A stretch of 64,000 nucleotides of DNA, taken from contig NZ_FRCD01000005.1 in assembly GCF_900142785.1 (NCBI RefSeq), forward strand, positions 124,001 through 188,000. The letters run 5' to 3'. Shown here in pieces: positions 47,828-58,112 of the stretch. The notes below the pieces were generated by a model. The model searched no databases. It saw only the letters and a program-made list of their open reading frames with translations, and was not told the DNA's origin. A program made the translations under genes and the position numbers. Each line of letters begins with the position of its first letter. Within the stretch, counting starts at the first letter, position 1. Source of the stretch: Chryseobacterium carnipullorum (GTDB taxonomy: Bacteria > Bacteroidota > Bacteroidia > Flavobacteriales > Weeksellaceae).

Positions 47828-48385
47828 ATGAAACTTACCAACAGATCAAAAGTTGTTTCCAACAAAGAAATGACCCTTGCTGAAAAAATCTATCTTCCTG
47901 CTATTTTTACCGGGATGGGGATTACATTTAAGCATGCTGTAAGAACCGTGATAAAAGGTGCTCCGGCAGTATATTCATATCCGGAAGTACAGAAACCAAG
48001 AGCTTCCATCTGGAGAGGCCATCACGTTCTGAAAAGAGACGAAGAAGGCAGAGAAAGATGTACAGCCTGTGGACTTTGTGCCGTGGCCTGTCCTGCAGAA
48101 GCTATTACAATGACTGCTGCGGAAAGAACCAAAGAGGAAAAAGGTCTTTACAGAGAAGAAAAATATGCATCGGTATATGAAATCAATATGCTGAGATGTA
48201 TTTTCTGCGGGATGTGTGAAGAAGCTTGTCCTAAATCTGCCATTTATCTTACAGACAGATTGGTAGATGTAGAAACCAACAGAGGATCTTTCATCTATGG
48301 AAAAGATAAATTGGTTGAAAAAATAAATGAAAGGATTGATATTACGACAAGACAATCCGAGAAACAAAAAAATGCGGTAAAATAA
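47828..48385 (+). CDS. nuoI: NADH-quinone oxidoreductase subunit I
   Basis: 185 residues. Two CxxCxxCxxxCP motifs (CTACGLCAVACP and CIFCGMCEEACP) bind clusters N6a and N6b. The stop codon overlaps the nuoJ ATG by one base. Confidence 0.97.
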   Translation: MKLTNRSKVVSNKEMTLAEKIYLPAIFTGMGITFKHAVRTVIKGAPAVYSYPEVQKPRASIWRGHHVLKRDEEGRERCTACGLCAVACPAEAITMTAAERTKEEKGLYREEKYASVYEINMLRCIFCGMCEEACPKSAIYLTDRLVDVETNRGSFIYGKDKLVEKINERIDITTRQSEKQKNAVK

Positions 48386-48882
48386 TGGATCAGTTTTTAT
48401 TTTTCTTGGTGGCGTTTTTAGCAGTAGCTAGTGCAGTATATTTTGTATTTGCAAGAAATCCTCTCTATGCTATTTTGTCATTAATTGTTACGATGTTTTC
48501 AATTGCCGGAATGTACATTCTTCTGAATGCACAGTTCCTTGCAATCATTCAGATTATAGTATACGCAGGAGCCATCATGGTATTATTCCTTTATATCCTG
48601 ATGATGCTTAACCTTAATAAACAAGACGAAAGTAAGAAGAACAATACTTTAAAATTTGTTGGAGTCTTTACAGCCGGTCTTTTATTAATTGGAGTTTTAG
48701 GCGTATTCAGAGGAGTAACCGATAACCACATTGTATTGGAAGATGTAGACAAAGGAGTGGGTCTTACTAAAAATCTGGGCAGACTTTTGTTTAATCAATA
48801 TGTTTTACCGTTTGAGCTTGCATCCATTCTAATTTTGGCAGGTATCGTAGGTGCGGTATTAATCGGTAAAAAAGATTTATAA
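48385..48882 (+). CDS. nuoJ: NADH-quinone oxidoreductase subunit J
   Basis: 165 residues, five membrane helices, with the conserved IIVYAGAIMVLFLYILMML helix (ND6 family). Confidence 0.95.
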   Translation: MDQFLFFLVAFLAVASAVYFVFARNPLYAILSLIVTMFSIAGMYILLNAQFLAIIQIIVYAGAIMVLFLYILMMLNLNKQDESKKNNTLKFVGVFTAGLLLIGVLGVFRGVTDNHIVLEDVDKGVGLTKNLGRLLFNQYVLPFELASILILAGIVGAVLIGKKDL

Positions 48883-48886
48883 AATT

Positions 48887-49216
48887 ATGGGAGAAGTAAA
48901 TACATTTATACAAAGCGTCCCTCTTAACTATTTCATCATTCTTTCTTCAGTATTGTTCTGTTTGGGAGTATTGGGAGTACTGTTGAGAAAAAACGCTATT
49001 GTTATTTTGGGCTGTGTAGAGCTTATGCTGAATTCTGTAAACCTTTTATTGGCTGCTTTTTCAGCATATAAAGGCAACGGAGACGGACAGCTTTTAGTTT
49101 TCTTCATTATGGTGGTAGCCGCCGCTGAAGTAGCGGTAGGTCTGGCAATTATTGCTATGCTGTATAGAAATACCCGTTCTGTGGATGTAAGTATATTTAA
49201 TAAATTAAGAGGATAA
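48887..49216 (+). CDS. nuoK: NADH-quinone oxidoreductase subunit K
   Basis: 109 residues, three helices, ND4L family: GCVELMLNSVNLLL with the conserved Glu and MVVAAAEVAVGLAI with the second Glu, both part of the proton path. Confidence 0.96.
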   Translation: MGEVNTFIQSVPLNYFIILSSVLFCLGVLGVLLRKNAIVILGCVELMLNSVNLLLAAFSAYKGNGDGQLLVFFIMVVAAAEVAVGLAIIAMLYRNTRSVDVSIFNKLRG

Positions 49217-49219
49217 GGA

Positions 49220-51133
49220 ATGGAAAATTTAGTGTATGCAATAGTACTTTTACCACTTTTAGGGTTTCTTATTAACGGTTTATTCGGAAAAAATCTTCCA
49301 AAAATATTCGTAGGCTCTCTGGCTACAGCAATGGTTTTCGGATCATTCTGTATTGCAGTAAGTCTTTTTATGAAATTTGATTCTGAAAGTCAGCCTGTCA
49401 TCGTAAAGGCTTTTGAGTGGTTTACAGTAAACGGGATCCAGATTAATGTCGGATTTCAGATTGATCAGCTTTCGTTAATGATGGTGATGATCATTACAGG
49501 GATCGGTTCTCTGATCCATTTATATTCTATCGGATATATGAGTCATGACAAAGGTTTCTATAAGTTTTTTACTTATCTGAATCTTTTCATCTTCTCTATG
49601 TTACTTCTGGTAATGGGAAGCAACTACCTGATCCTGTTTATCGGATGGGAAGGGGTAGGTCTTTGTTCTTACTTACTGATCGGATTCTGGTATACCAATG
49701 AAGAATATGGTAAAGCAGCAAGAAAAGCTTTCATCATGAACAGAATTGGTGACCTTGCTTTACTGATCGGGATCTTCATGATCGCGGCTCAGACCAATGC
49801 AGTGGATTACCTTACCGTAGCACAGAACTCTTCAAAATTTGAATTAGACGGAACAGTAATTATCTTTATTACGGCCAGTTTATTTATCGGGGCTACCGGT
49901 AAATCGGCTCAGGTTCCTTTATATACCTGGTTACCGGATGCAATGGCAGGTCCTACTCCGGTTTCAGCATTGATCCACGCGGCAACGATGGTAACAGCCG
50001 GGATCTATTTGGTAGTAAGATCAAACTTCTTATTTACCTTGGCTCCTACGGTTCAGGGAGGAATTTTATTCATCGGATTCTTAACAGCTGCTTTGGCTGG
50101 ATTCTATGCACTTCGTCAGAACGACATCAAAAAAGTATTGGCTTACTCTACCGTTTCTCAGCTTGGATTTATGTTCATTGCTTTAGGATTGGGAGCTTAT
50201 ACGACTGCGATGTTCCACGTAATGACGCACGCATTCTTCAAAGCACTACTATTCTTGGGAGCAGGTTCTGTCATCCACGCGATGAGCAACGAGCAGGATA
50301 TGCGTTTCATGGGAGGTCTGAAAAAATACATTCCTATCACCCACGCTACTTTCCTTATCGGAACACTGGCAATCTCAGGTTTCCCTCTATTATCGGGGAT
50401 GATCTCAAAAGACGAAATTTTAGTAGCAGCATTCGCTAAAAACCCTGTTTACTGGGTGATCTTATTTGTTTTAGCGGCAATGACTGCCACGTATATGTTC
50501 AGACTGTACTACCTGACCTTCCATGGAGAATTCAGAGGGACGGAAGAGCAGAAACATCACTTACACGAAAGCCCGTCTAATATGACGCTTCCGTTGATCG
50601 TTCTGGCTATCCTTTCTGTGCTTGGAGGTTTCATTAACCTTCCTCACTTTATCGGACACGGTCATTATGCCAAGCTGATGGAATGGCTCAAACCGGTTCT
50701 TACTGAACAAAGCTATAACCAGATGGAAGCTACTCTTTCGGGAGTTCCGTTTGGCACTGAAATGATATTATTAGCAGCCACAGTGCTGATGTTCTTCTCT
50801 GTATGGTTTATTGTAAAAAATACCTACGTGAAAAAGAAAAAGATGGCACTGGCAGAAGAAAGCTATACCGGATGGGAAAAGCTTTCTGCTAAGAAATTAT
50901 ATGTAGATGAACTTTACAATGCATTGATTGTAAAAACTGTTGAAGGATTAGGACGCGGAGGAAAGATGTTTGATAAAGGTATCTTAGACCGTTTTGTAGA
51001 CTTTGTAGGCGAAGGCGCTGAAGACAGCGGAAAAGCGATGAAGCGCATCCAAAACGGAAATGTAGAGACTTATATTCTTATCATGTCTTTAGCTGTGGGA
51101 ATTATACTGATTGTTAACTTTATATTACAATAA
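49220..51133 (+). CDS. nuoL: NADH-quinone oxidoreductase subunit L
   Basis: 637 residues, antiporter-like subunit: FIGWEGVGLCSYLLIGFW with the key Glu, LPDAMAGPTPVSALIHAATMVTAG-type signature, HVMTHAFFKALLFLGAGSVIH and a long C-terminal lateral-helix region. The stop overlaps the nuoM ATG. Confidence 0.97.
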   Translation: MENLVYAIVLLPLLGFLINGLFGKNLPKIFVGSLATAMVFGSFCIAVSLFMKFDSESQPVIVKAFEWFTVNGIQINVGFQIDQLSLMMVMIITGIGSLIHLYSIGYMSHDKGFYKFFTYLNLFIFSMLLLVMGSNYLILFIGWEGVGLCSYLLIGFWYTNEEYGKAARKAFIMNRIGDLALLIGIFMIAAQTNAVDYLTVAQNSSKFELDGTVIIFITASLFIGATGKSAQVPLYTWLPDAMAGPTPVSALIHAATMVTAGIYLVVRSNFLFTLAPTVQGGILFIGFLTAALAGFYALRQNDIKKVLAYSTVSQLGFMFIALGLGAYTTAMFHVMTHAFFKALLFLGAGSVIHAMSNEQDMRFMGGLKKYIPITHATFLIGTLAISGFPLLSGMISKDEILVAAFAKNPVYWVILFVLAAMTATYMFRLYYLTFHGEFRGTEEQKHHLHESPSNMTLPLIVLAILSVLGGFINLPHFIGHGHYAKLMEWLKPVLTEQSYNQMEATLSGVPFGTEMILLAATVLMFFSVWFIVKNTYVKKKKMALAEESYTGWEKLSAKKLYVDELYNALIVKTVEGLGRGGKMFDKGILDRFVDFVGEGAEDSGKAMKRIQNGNVETYILIMSLAVGIILIVNFILQ

Positions 51134-52626
51134 TGTCTGGTTTATTATTAACATTATTACTATTACCTCTAGTAGGTTCGGGATTAGTTTTTGCCTGGAA
51201 AAATAAATCCAGCAAATATTTGGCGCTAGGAATTGCATTGATTCAAATGCTTATTACTTTCTACATCGCAGCGGATTTTGATTTTAATCCGACCGTAGAC
51301 AGTGTATTGCAGCATGAGATCAATTATCCATGGTCACAATTTATTAAAAGCTCTCTTCATTTCGGAATTGATGGAATGAGTCTGCTTCTATTATTGCTGA
51401 CCAATATTTTAACGCCCATCATTATTTTATCTTCTTTTAATGAAAATGTAAACTATAGAAATACATTCTACGGTCTGATTTTGCTGATGCAGTTCGGTCT
51501 TGTAGGGGTGTTCACTTCTTTAGACGGACTGTTGTTCTACATTTTCTGGGAAGTAACCTTGATTCCGATCTGGTTCATTGCCGGGCTTTGGGGACAGGAA
51601 AATAAAAGATTTGAATTCACCACGAAATTCTTCGTTTATACATTCGTTGGGTCATTATTCATGTTAGCTGGATTGATCTATGTGTACAACCACTCTGCAT
51701 CATTTGCTTTAACAGATTTATACAACGCCCAGCTTAAAGAAACACAACAAACGGTGGTCTTTTGGTTTATCTTCTTTGCATTCGCAGTGAAATTACCGGT
51801 ATTTCCTTTCCATACATGGCAGCCGGATACATACACCTACTCTCCTACTCAGGGATCCATGCTTTTATCAGGGATCATGCTGAAGATGGCGATCTATGGG
51901 GTTATCCGTTATCTTCTTCCGATCACTCCTCTTCCTATTGCGGGAATTTCAGGACAGATCGTGATTATACTTGCTATCGTAGGAATTGTTCACGGAGCAC
52001 TGATTGCGATCATCCAGACCGATATGAAGAGAATCATTGCCTATTCTTCTTTCTCTCACGTAGGATTGATGGTCGCAGGGATCTTCTCTTCTGCAGTGAT
52101 CACTTTAAGAGGAACATTCAATATTGAAGGAGCTGAAGGAGCTTTAGTACAGACTTTTGCACATGGTATCAACGTAGTGGGACTGTTCTACTGTTGTGAT
52201 ATTTTATACAAGAGATTTAAATCAAGAGACATCAGACAAATGGGAGGTTTAGCGAAAGTGGCTCCTAAATTTGCCGTGTTGTTCCTGATCATTATATTAG
52301 GTTCAATGGGAGTTCCATTAACCAATGGATTCATCGGAGAATTTATTTTGTTGAAATCGGTCTATGACTTTAACGGATTGGCAGCAGTTATCGCCGGTCT
52401 TACGGTCATTCTTTGTGCTGTTTACCTGTTGAGATTCTACGGAAAAGCAATGTTTGGTGAAGGAAACGAAGCCGTTTTAAGTACAGCAAAAGATTTATCC
52501 GCTGTGGAATTTTCTGTATTGGCAAGTTTAGCGGTTTTCGTGATCTTGCTGGGTATATTCCCACAGCCGGTAATCGATATGGTGAATAGTTCGCTGACGT
52601 TTATCTACACAGCAATGGCTAATTAG
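51133..52626 (+). CDS. nuoM: NADH-quinone oxidoreductase subunit M
   Basis: 497 residues, antiporter-like: FYIFWEVTLIPIWFIAGLWG with the key Glu, KLPVFPFHTWQPD, and FAHGINVVGLFYCCDILYKR. About 14 membrane helices. Confidence 0.97.
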   Translation: MSGLLLTLLLLPLVGSGLVFAWKNKSSKYLALGIALIQMLITFYIAADFDFNPTVDSVLQHEINYPWSQFIKSSLHFGIDGMSLLLLLLTNILTPIIILSSFNENVNYRNTFYGLILLMQFGLVGVFTSLDGLLFYIFWEVTLIPIWFIAGLWGQENKRFEFTTKFFVYTFVGSLFMLAGLIYVYNHSASFALTDLYNAQLKETQQTVVFWFIFFAFAVKLPVFPFHTWQPDTYTYSPTQGSMLLSGIMLKMAIYGVIRYLLPITPLPIAGISGQIVIILAIVGIVHGALIAIIQTDMKRIIAYSSFSHVGLMVAGIFSSAVITLRGTFNIEGAEGALVQTFAHGINVVGLFYCCDILYKRFKSRDIRQMGGLAKVAPKFAVLFLIIILGSMGVPLTNGFIGEFILLKSVYDFNGLAAVIAGLTVILCAVYLLRFYGKAMFGEGNEAVLSTAKDLSAVEFSVLASLAVFVILLGIFPQPVIDMVNSSLTFIYTAMAN

Positions 52627-52725
52627 AAGATTAAAAGATTTAAAAATTAAAAAATTAAGAGATTAAGAAATGAGGAATCAGAAATTTTATCTCATCTCCC
52701 CCGTCTCACATCTCAAATCTATATT
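52627..52725 (+). other. Low-complexity spacer nuoM-nuoN
   Basis: Starts with variants of 'agattaaaagatttaaaaatt' and continues with C/T-rich 'ctcatctcccccgtctcacatctcaaatct' words (both shortened or split in the genome). No gene. Confidence 0.65.
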
Positions 52726-54111
52726 ATGAGTGTTTTAATTATTGTTTTCCTAACGGCAGTTATTGCGTTATTTTCAGGAGTTTTTGAACAAGGAAAATTC
52801 GCAAGATACATTGGGATTTTAGGATTGATCATCGCTTTATATGTAAGTTTCTTACCGGAATGTGCTTTCTTTGAAAAGTATAGACACATGTATGAATACA
52901 CTGCAAATACGGCGTTATTCACCAAAATATCTATTGTAACAACCTTATTGTTATTCTTCCTGGGAGGTTTTGCATTCAGCAATCACAGAAGCCACCAGTC
53001 AGAATTATATGCACTGATGCTTTTTGCATTATGCGGAGGAATCGTCCTTTTCGGATACCAGAATCTGGTTACTCTTTTCTTAGGGGTAGAAATTCTTTCC
53101 ATCCCGTTGTATGTAATGGCGGGTGCCAACAAAACTGATTTAAGATCAAACGAAGCTTCGATCAAATATTTCCTGATGGGTGCTTTCGCAACAGGTTTCT
53201 TACTGTTCGGGATTGCATTTATCTACGGAAGCAGCGGAAGCTTTGACCTGTATAAAATCCAGGATTTTGGAGTTAAAAATCCAAAAGATGCCATGTTCAT
53301 TTTAGGTGTTCTGCTTATTTTGTGTGCACTGGCATTCAAAGTAGCATTAGCCCCTTTCCATATGTGGAGTCCGGATGTATATGCCGGAGCCCCTTCACTG
53401 ATCACGGCATTCATGGCGAGTGTGGTAAAGATCTCAGGATTCTTTGCTTTGTTCAGATTAATGACCATCGGATTTGGAGGCGTGACGGAACAGTGGATTA
53501 ATGTTTTTGGAGTATTCTTAATCATCACATTGCTTTTAGCCAACGTTATGGGTCTTGCCCAGACCAATGCAAAGAGAATGTTGGCCTATTCTTCTGTATC
53601 TCACGCGGGATACATAGGATTGGTATTCTTCGGAATGACCAGCCTTTCTACCTATAACCTGGCATTCTATTTATTTGCTTACTCATTATCTACGGTAGGC
53701 GTTTTCATGTGTCTGATCTATGTAGAAAAGCTAAAGAGAGAAACGTCTTTCGGAGCCTTCAAAGGATTGGCAAAATCTGAACCCCTACTGGCAACTGTTG
53801 CAGCGATCTCAATGCTATCAATGGCAGGAGTTCCTTTAACTGCAGGTTTCATGGGAAAATTTGCTTTATTCTCTCAGGCGATGAATTCCAAGCATGGCGT
53901 TTTCTTAGTATTGGTAGCGGTATTAGGTTCTGCAGTGTCTATTGCCTATTATTTAAGACTGATCATTTCTATGTTCTTCTTTAAAGATTCTACATTTAAA
54001 TCTTCAGAAAAAGTAACCCTTACCTACAATATCGTAGCGGTATTTGTCATTGCATCTATTATTCTGTTGGGTATTTTCCCGGATATTTTCGCAAGACAAT
54101 TCGGATTGTAA
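52726..54111 (+). CDS. nuoN: NADH-quinone oxidoreductase subunit N
   Basis: 461 residues, antiporter-like: FLGVEILSIPLYVMAG with the key Glu, KVALAPFHMWSPDVYAGAPSL and MLAYSSVSHAGYIGL. Last gene of the operon; a strong terminator follows. Confidence 0.97.
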   Translation: MSVLIIVFLTAVIALFSGVFEQGKFARYIGILGLIIALYVSFLPECAFFEKYRHMYEYTANTALFTKISIVTTLLLFFLGGFAFSNHRSHQSELYALMLFALCGGIVLFGYQNLVTLFLGVEILSIPLYVMAGANKTDLRSNEASIKYFLMGAFATGFLLFGIAFIYGSSGSFDLYKIQDFGVKNPKDAMFILGVLLILCALAFKVALAPFHMWSPDVYAGAPSLITAFMASVVKISGFFALFRLMTIGFGGVTEQWINVFGVFLIITLLLANVMGLAQTNAKRMLAYSSVSHAGYIGLVFFGMTSLSTYNLAFYLFAYSLSTVGVFMCLIYVEKLKRETSFGAFKGLAKSEPLLATVAAISMLSMAGVPLTAGFMGKFALFSQAMNSKHGVFLVLVAVLGSAVSIAYYLRLIISMFFFKDSTFKSSEKVTLTYNIVAVFVIASIILLGIFPDIFARQFGL

Positions 54112-54133
54112 GATCTAACATAAAAATATACAA

Positions 54134-54161
54134 AGCACAACTTTTCAGTTGTGCTTTTTTT
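54134..54161 (+). terminator. Terminator of the nuo operon
   Basis: AGCACAAC/GTTGTGCT stem, 6-nt loop, seven Ts, 23 bases after the nuoN stop. Confidence 0.9.
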
Positions 54162-54334
54162 GTGATGAACAGTTATTCGATGAAGACTTTCAGATAAAAC
54201 CAATCAAAGAAATACTATTTTACACAACTAACAACGAACGTGAAAGTTACTATCATCACAATAGAATTATAAAAAATTATAAACCTGTATACCAGAAACA
54301 CTGAGTTTTTATTTTAAATATGCCGGAAAACAGT

Positions 54335-54342
54335 TAAATTTG
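54335..54342 (+). promoter_or_regulatory. Promoter box of the small membrane protein
   Basis: TAAATTTG; transcription predicted near 54349, which supports the ATG at 54359 over the upstream TTG. Confidence 0.6.
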
Positions 54343-54358
54343 AATAACATTGACCACC

Positions 54359-54610
54359 ATGAAAAAAAATCTTATCACTCTATTGACATCTTCAATCATT
54401 GCAGCAGTTGTTTTTTATGTAAGCAAAGACAAAACAGATGTGGGCAATTACGGAATGCTTGTAGCGGCAGTTGCTATTATATTTAGCGTACCATTAATGA
54501 AATTTTTGTTTCCGGTAACCAAAGAGTTAAAGATTGGAACATCAGAATTCTATCCTAATCTTTTTCATAAAACTGTAGATTATTTTAAAAAGAAAAGCCA
54601 CTACAGATAA
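54359..54610 (+). CDS. Small membrane protein
   Basis: 83 residues from the ATG at 54359 (a TTG at 54350 would add three). Two hydrophobic helices (about 5-20 and 32-50) and a basic soluble C-terminus (FHKTVDYFKKKSHYR). No family recognised. Probably monocistronic. Confidence 0.7.
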   Translation: MKKNLITLLTSSIIAAVVFYVSKDKTDVGNYGMLVAAVAIIFSVPLMKFLFPVTKELKIGTSEFYPNLFHKTVDYFKKKSHYR

Positions 54611-54738
54611 TGCTCTACCGATTTCAGGATTTTGTTTGATAATAAGAAGTAAAGCTGCAATAAAAGATAGTTTTTCACTAATTTATACCCAATCCGGAAG
54701 TGTTCTTTTTTTCATAACTTTACTTTAAATTTCAGCTT

Positions 54739-57048
54739 TTGGCCAATCTTTATAAAAAAGACGCTCCCTTTCAGGTTCTTATCTCATTCGAAAAATATTT
54801 GGATGTGCTGGAACATATCCGTTATAACGATCGTTTGGAATACCGTGCCAACTATGCTGAATCATTGATTGACAGTACCAAAAACTTTCAGGAACTGAAA
54901 GACGGCTTTCAGGATGTTTCCCTTCTCGAAAAACATAAAGACCTCATCAGACTGTTGCTTGCCGATCTTTTCCCGACGGGATTGACCAATAATGAGATTA
55001 AGGCAGCCAGTATTCCGCTTTCCAATGTCACTTTTAACTATACGGAACGTTTTAAAAATATCCTTAAAGATGCAGGAAAAGATTTTGAAATAGAGCTGAG
55101 AAATATCGATGACGATGAATTTTATGTATTCTGTTGCTGCCTCATCGTACAAACTTATTTCAAAAGAGACATCAAAAGTAGCATGCCTCTTTATTATGAT
55201 ATCCCGAACAGGCTGGGAATCATGAAACATTATAAGATCACAATCAATTCAGATTTTACGGATCTTTATCCTACTGAAACGGCAAAGATTCCTTCTGATG
55301 ATGTACTGGATATGCTGTTGGAAAATCTCGATGATTTCCAGCTTTGGAAAAAATACTTCCCATCGCAATCGTGGGTGCTTAAAGGTTTTGCTATTATTTC
55401 TCTGGTAGACTGTACTTCAGAAGTCGCACTCTCTGACCTGAAGTCGAGTATGATAGAAATCGATCCCGAAGATCTCAGCCCGAATGAAAATCTTGTTGAA
55501 ATTTTTAAATCTTATTTTGATGTACCGGAGCTTAATTTCGGACTGATGCTTTTCGATAAAAAAGATCAGAAACTGGGAAGACTTCCGATCTATGAAAATA
55601 TTTTCACCCATCATGTTCTGGATTTCTGGATCAATGCATTTGATGAAGAAACCCGAAAGAGTACATTTACCAATTTAAACCATAATTCCAAACCGATTGT
55701 CATCTCGAATGTCAACAATCTGGATGAAAGTATCAAAGCTCTTCCTTCCTTCAGTATTTTAAGAGATAATAATATCAACAGCTTCATGGTGATTCCTATC
55801 ATGAAAGACAATGATCTTCTGGCCATCATGGAATTCACCTCTCCACAAGCCAACAGCTTCAACGGATTAAAGCTGAAAAAAATGGAGTTTTTCACCGATA
55901 TGATTCTTTTCTCCCTGAACAGATTCAGCTTTGAAAAAAACTACCAGATAGAAGCTATTATCCAGCGCGAATATACCTCCATCCACGACAGTGTGGTGTG
56001 GAAGTTCAGAAACGAAGCCGAGAAATATTTCAATGCTTCACTGGGAAAGAAAATGTATACGCTGAAACAGATCTCTTTTAAAAACCTGACTCCATTGTTT
56101 GGGTTCTCCGATATCCGTTCTTCTTCAGAAAAACGTTTTAATCTGATGCTTGAAGACCTCAACCAGCAAATTGAAACGCTTCAGGATTTATTTACCTTGA
56201 TCAATTCTGACTCAGAAAAATATCTCCTGGCACTGGATGTTTTTGAAAATGAACTGAACAACGAGATCAAAGCTGATACGGAACAGCGTCTCCAAAGACT
56301 TTTAAGAGAGGAAATCCATCCTTATCTGCAGGGAAAACTGGAAATGAAGACGGACAAAAATATCAAGACCAGGATCAAAAATTATTTTGTACAGGTCTTT
56401 ACACAAACCGATTTATTTTACGCCAACAGAAAAAGTCTGGATGATTCTATAACACTGGTTAACAGAAAACTGGCCGATATGCTGGATGAAAGTCAGGTTA
56501 AAGCACAGCAGATCTTCCCACATTATTATGAAAGATTTAAATCTGACGGTGTAGAACACAATCTGTACATTGGACACAATATTGCACCGGATCTTAATTA
56601 TACTTCAAAAGAAGTCCACAAATTAAGATACTGGCAGCTTAAGACGATGTGCAATATGGAACGTGAATTTCAAAACTTTAAAAGAGATCTTCCCATCCAG
56701 TTAGATATTGCTTCACTGATCTTTGTTTATAATGAAAAAATAGACATCCGCTTCAGAATGGATGAAAAGCGCTTCGATGTAGACGGTGCCTATAATTCCT
56801 ATTACGAAATTATAAAAAAACGTCTGGATAAAGCCCATGTTAAAGACTCTTCAGAAAGAATCACCTGTCCCGGAAAGATCACCATTGTTTATTTCGGTAT
56901 GGAAAATCAGAGAGAATATCTGGAATATATCAACAAGCTCCAGAAAAAAGGAATTTTGCAGAATGATGTGGAATTTTTAAAAGTTGAAGATCTACAGGGA
57001 ATTACCGGACTATTAGCATTGAGGATTTCATTAGCTGATGAATCATAA
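54739..57048 (+). CDS. GAF-domain protein of unknown function
   Basis: 769 residues with a probable TTG start. The middle (about 310-400) has a GAF-like module (KPIVISNVNNLDESIKALPS, SFMVIPIMKDNDLLAIMEFTSP). The N-terminal 300 and C-terminal 350 residues are mainly helical and not recognised; no histidine kinase, GGDEF or DNA-binding domain is seen. A cytosolic ligand-sensing or structural role is likely. Conserved in Flavobacteriia as far as I recall. Confidence 0.8.
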   Translation: MANLYKKDAPFQVLISFEKYLDVLEHIRYNDRLEYRANYAESLIDSTKNFQELKDGFQDVSLLEKHKDLIRLLLADLFPTGLTNNEIKAASIPLSNVTFNYTERFKNILKDAGKDFEIELRNIDDDEFYVFCCCLIVQTYFKRDIKSSMPLYYDIPNRLGIMKHYKITINSDFTDLYPTETAKIPSDDVLDMLLENLDDFQLWKKYFPSQSWVLKGFAIISLVDCTSEVALSDLKSSMIEIDPEDLSPNENLVEIFKSYFDVPELNFGLMLFDKKDQKLGRLPIYENIFTHHVLDFWINAFDEETRKSTFTNLNHNSKPIVISNVNNLDESIKALPSFSILRDNNINSFMVIPIMKDNDLLAIMEFTSPQANSFNGLKLKKMEFFTDMILFSLNRFSFEKNYQIEAIIQREYTSIHDSVVWKFRNEAEKYFNASLGKKMYTLKQISFKNLTPLFGFSDIRSSSEKRFNLMLEDLNQQIETLQDLFTLINSDSEKYLLALDVFENELNNEIKADTEQRLQRLLREEIHPYLQGKLEMKTDKNIKTRIKNYFVQVFTQTDLFYANRKSLDDSITLVNRKLADMLDESQVKAQQIFPHYYERFKSDGVEHNLYIGHNIAPDLNYTSKEVHKLRYWQLKTMCNMEREFQNFKRDLPIQLDIASLIFVYNEKIDIRFRMDEKRFDVDGAYNSYYEIIKKRLDKAHVKDSSERITCPGKITIVYFGMENQREYLEYINKLQKKGILQNDVEFLKVEDLQGITGLLALRISLADES

Positions 57049-57172
57049 GCCCGAAAGAAACACCAAATCAAAAGAAGAAATTCTTAGAGCACATTAGAGA
57101 TTATTATTGCTTATATTTTTTTAGTATTGTGAATTTTCATAATGTCATCTTTTCAACAAAAATAAAAAACCA

Positions 57173-58096
57173 TCAATCGATACAGTAAGAATCCGGCTTT
57201 TTAAGCTCATCCTGTGGTATTCCCGCCTGTTCAAAAATAGAATATTCAATGGTTCTGCATATACTGTTCAGCGCCAGATCATTTTCCTCTTCTCCAAACG
57301 GTTCTCCTATTTCCTGAATAATGGCATCCAGTGCAATGAAGGTATAACTGATGAGAAGAACAATCAAAGGCATCATCCACCCCAGTGAATCCACCAATCC
57401 AAAAGGCAGCCAGAAGCAGTACAGATACACCGTCCGGTGAAGCAAAACGCTGTAAGCAAATGGCAGTGGTGTATTATGGATTCTTTCACACCCTCCCAAA
57501 ATATTGGAAAACTGGTTCAGCTGATGATCCATAGAAGTCATTACGATGGTGTCGATATTTCCTTTTCGCTGTTGCTCATTCAGCCAGTCTGCAATAAACC
57601 CCAGAATAATGCTCGGAATAAATTTTTTGTCCTTCAGCTGTTCTGCATGCTCCGGAGAAAGAAGCCTGGTTAAATGCTCGGTCCCCGATTTGTCTCTTAG
57701 CTGGTAATTCAGAGACCAGCCGAATGCCGATATCAATTTAATCATCTTTTCCTTTTCCTCTTTTGATCCTGTTGATGGATCATTGACCAGGGAAAGAATC
57801 TGTCTTGTCAGCGATCTGGTTTCAATCACCAGTGATCCCCAGAGTTTACGGCCTTCCCAGAAACGGTCATAACTTGCGGAATTACAGAACCCCATGAAAA
57901 TAGCCAGCGCGAGACCCAGCAAAGTAAAAATGGTAGGATTAAGATGTACTTTATAATCAAAGATCTTTCCTTTAAAAAAATAGATGGAGAGTGAAAATAA
58001 CAAAATAACACTCAGCTGGACTATAATTTTCTTCAGTACGGAACCTCTCCATATAAACAACATTTTCAGCCAATTGGTCCGCTGTCTGACAATCAT
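57173..58096 (-). CDS. Bestrophin-like (UPF0187) anion channel
   Basis: 307 residues. N-terminal RTNWLKMLFIWRGSVLKKI, then about four membrane segments (30-45, 55-72, 215-235, 240-260), with FCNSASYDRFWEGRKLWGSL and IPLPFAYSVLLHRTVYLYC-like conserved blocks of the bacterial bestrophin family. Homologous pentameric channels conduct anions or sodium. The gene follows the HD-PycTM gene by 16 bases and is probably co-transcribed with it. Confidence 0.9.
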   Translation of the reverse strand: MIVRQRTNWLKMLFIWRGSVLKKIIVQLSVILLFSLSIYFFKGKIFDYKVHLNPTIFTLLGLALAIFMGFCNSASYDRFWEGRKLWGSLVIETRSLTRQILSLVNDPSTGSKEEKEKMIKLISAFGWSLNYQLRDKSGTEHLTRLLSPEHAEQLKDKKFIPSIILGFIADWLNEQQRKGNIDTIVMTSMDHQLNQFSNILGGCERIHNTPLPFAYSVLLHRTVYLYCFWLPFGLVDSLGWMMPLIVLLISYTFIALDAIIQEIGEPFGEEENDLALNSICRTIEYSIFEQAGIPQDELKKPDSYCID

Positions 58097-58112
58097 CTGT
58101 ATTTTTTTTTAA

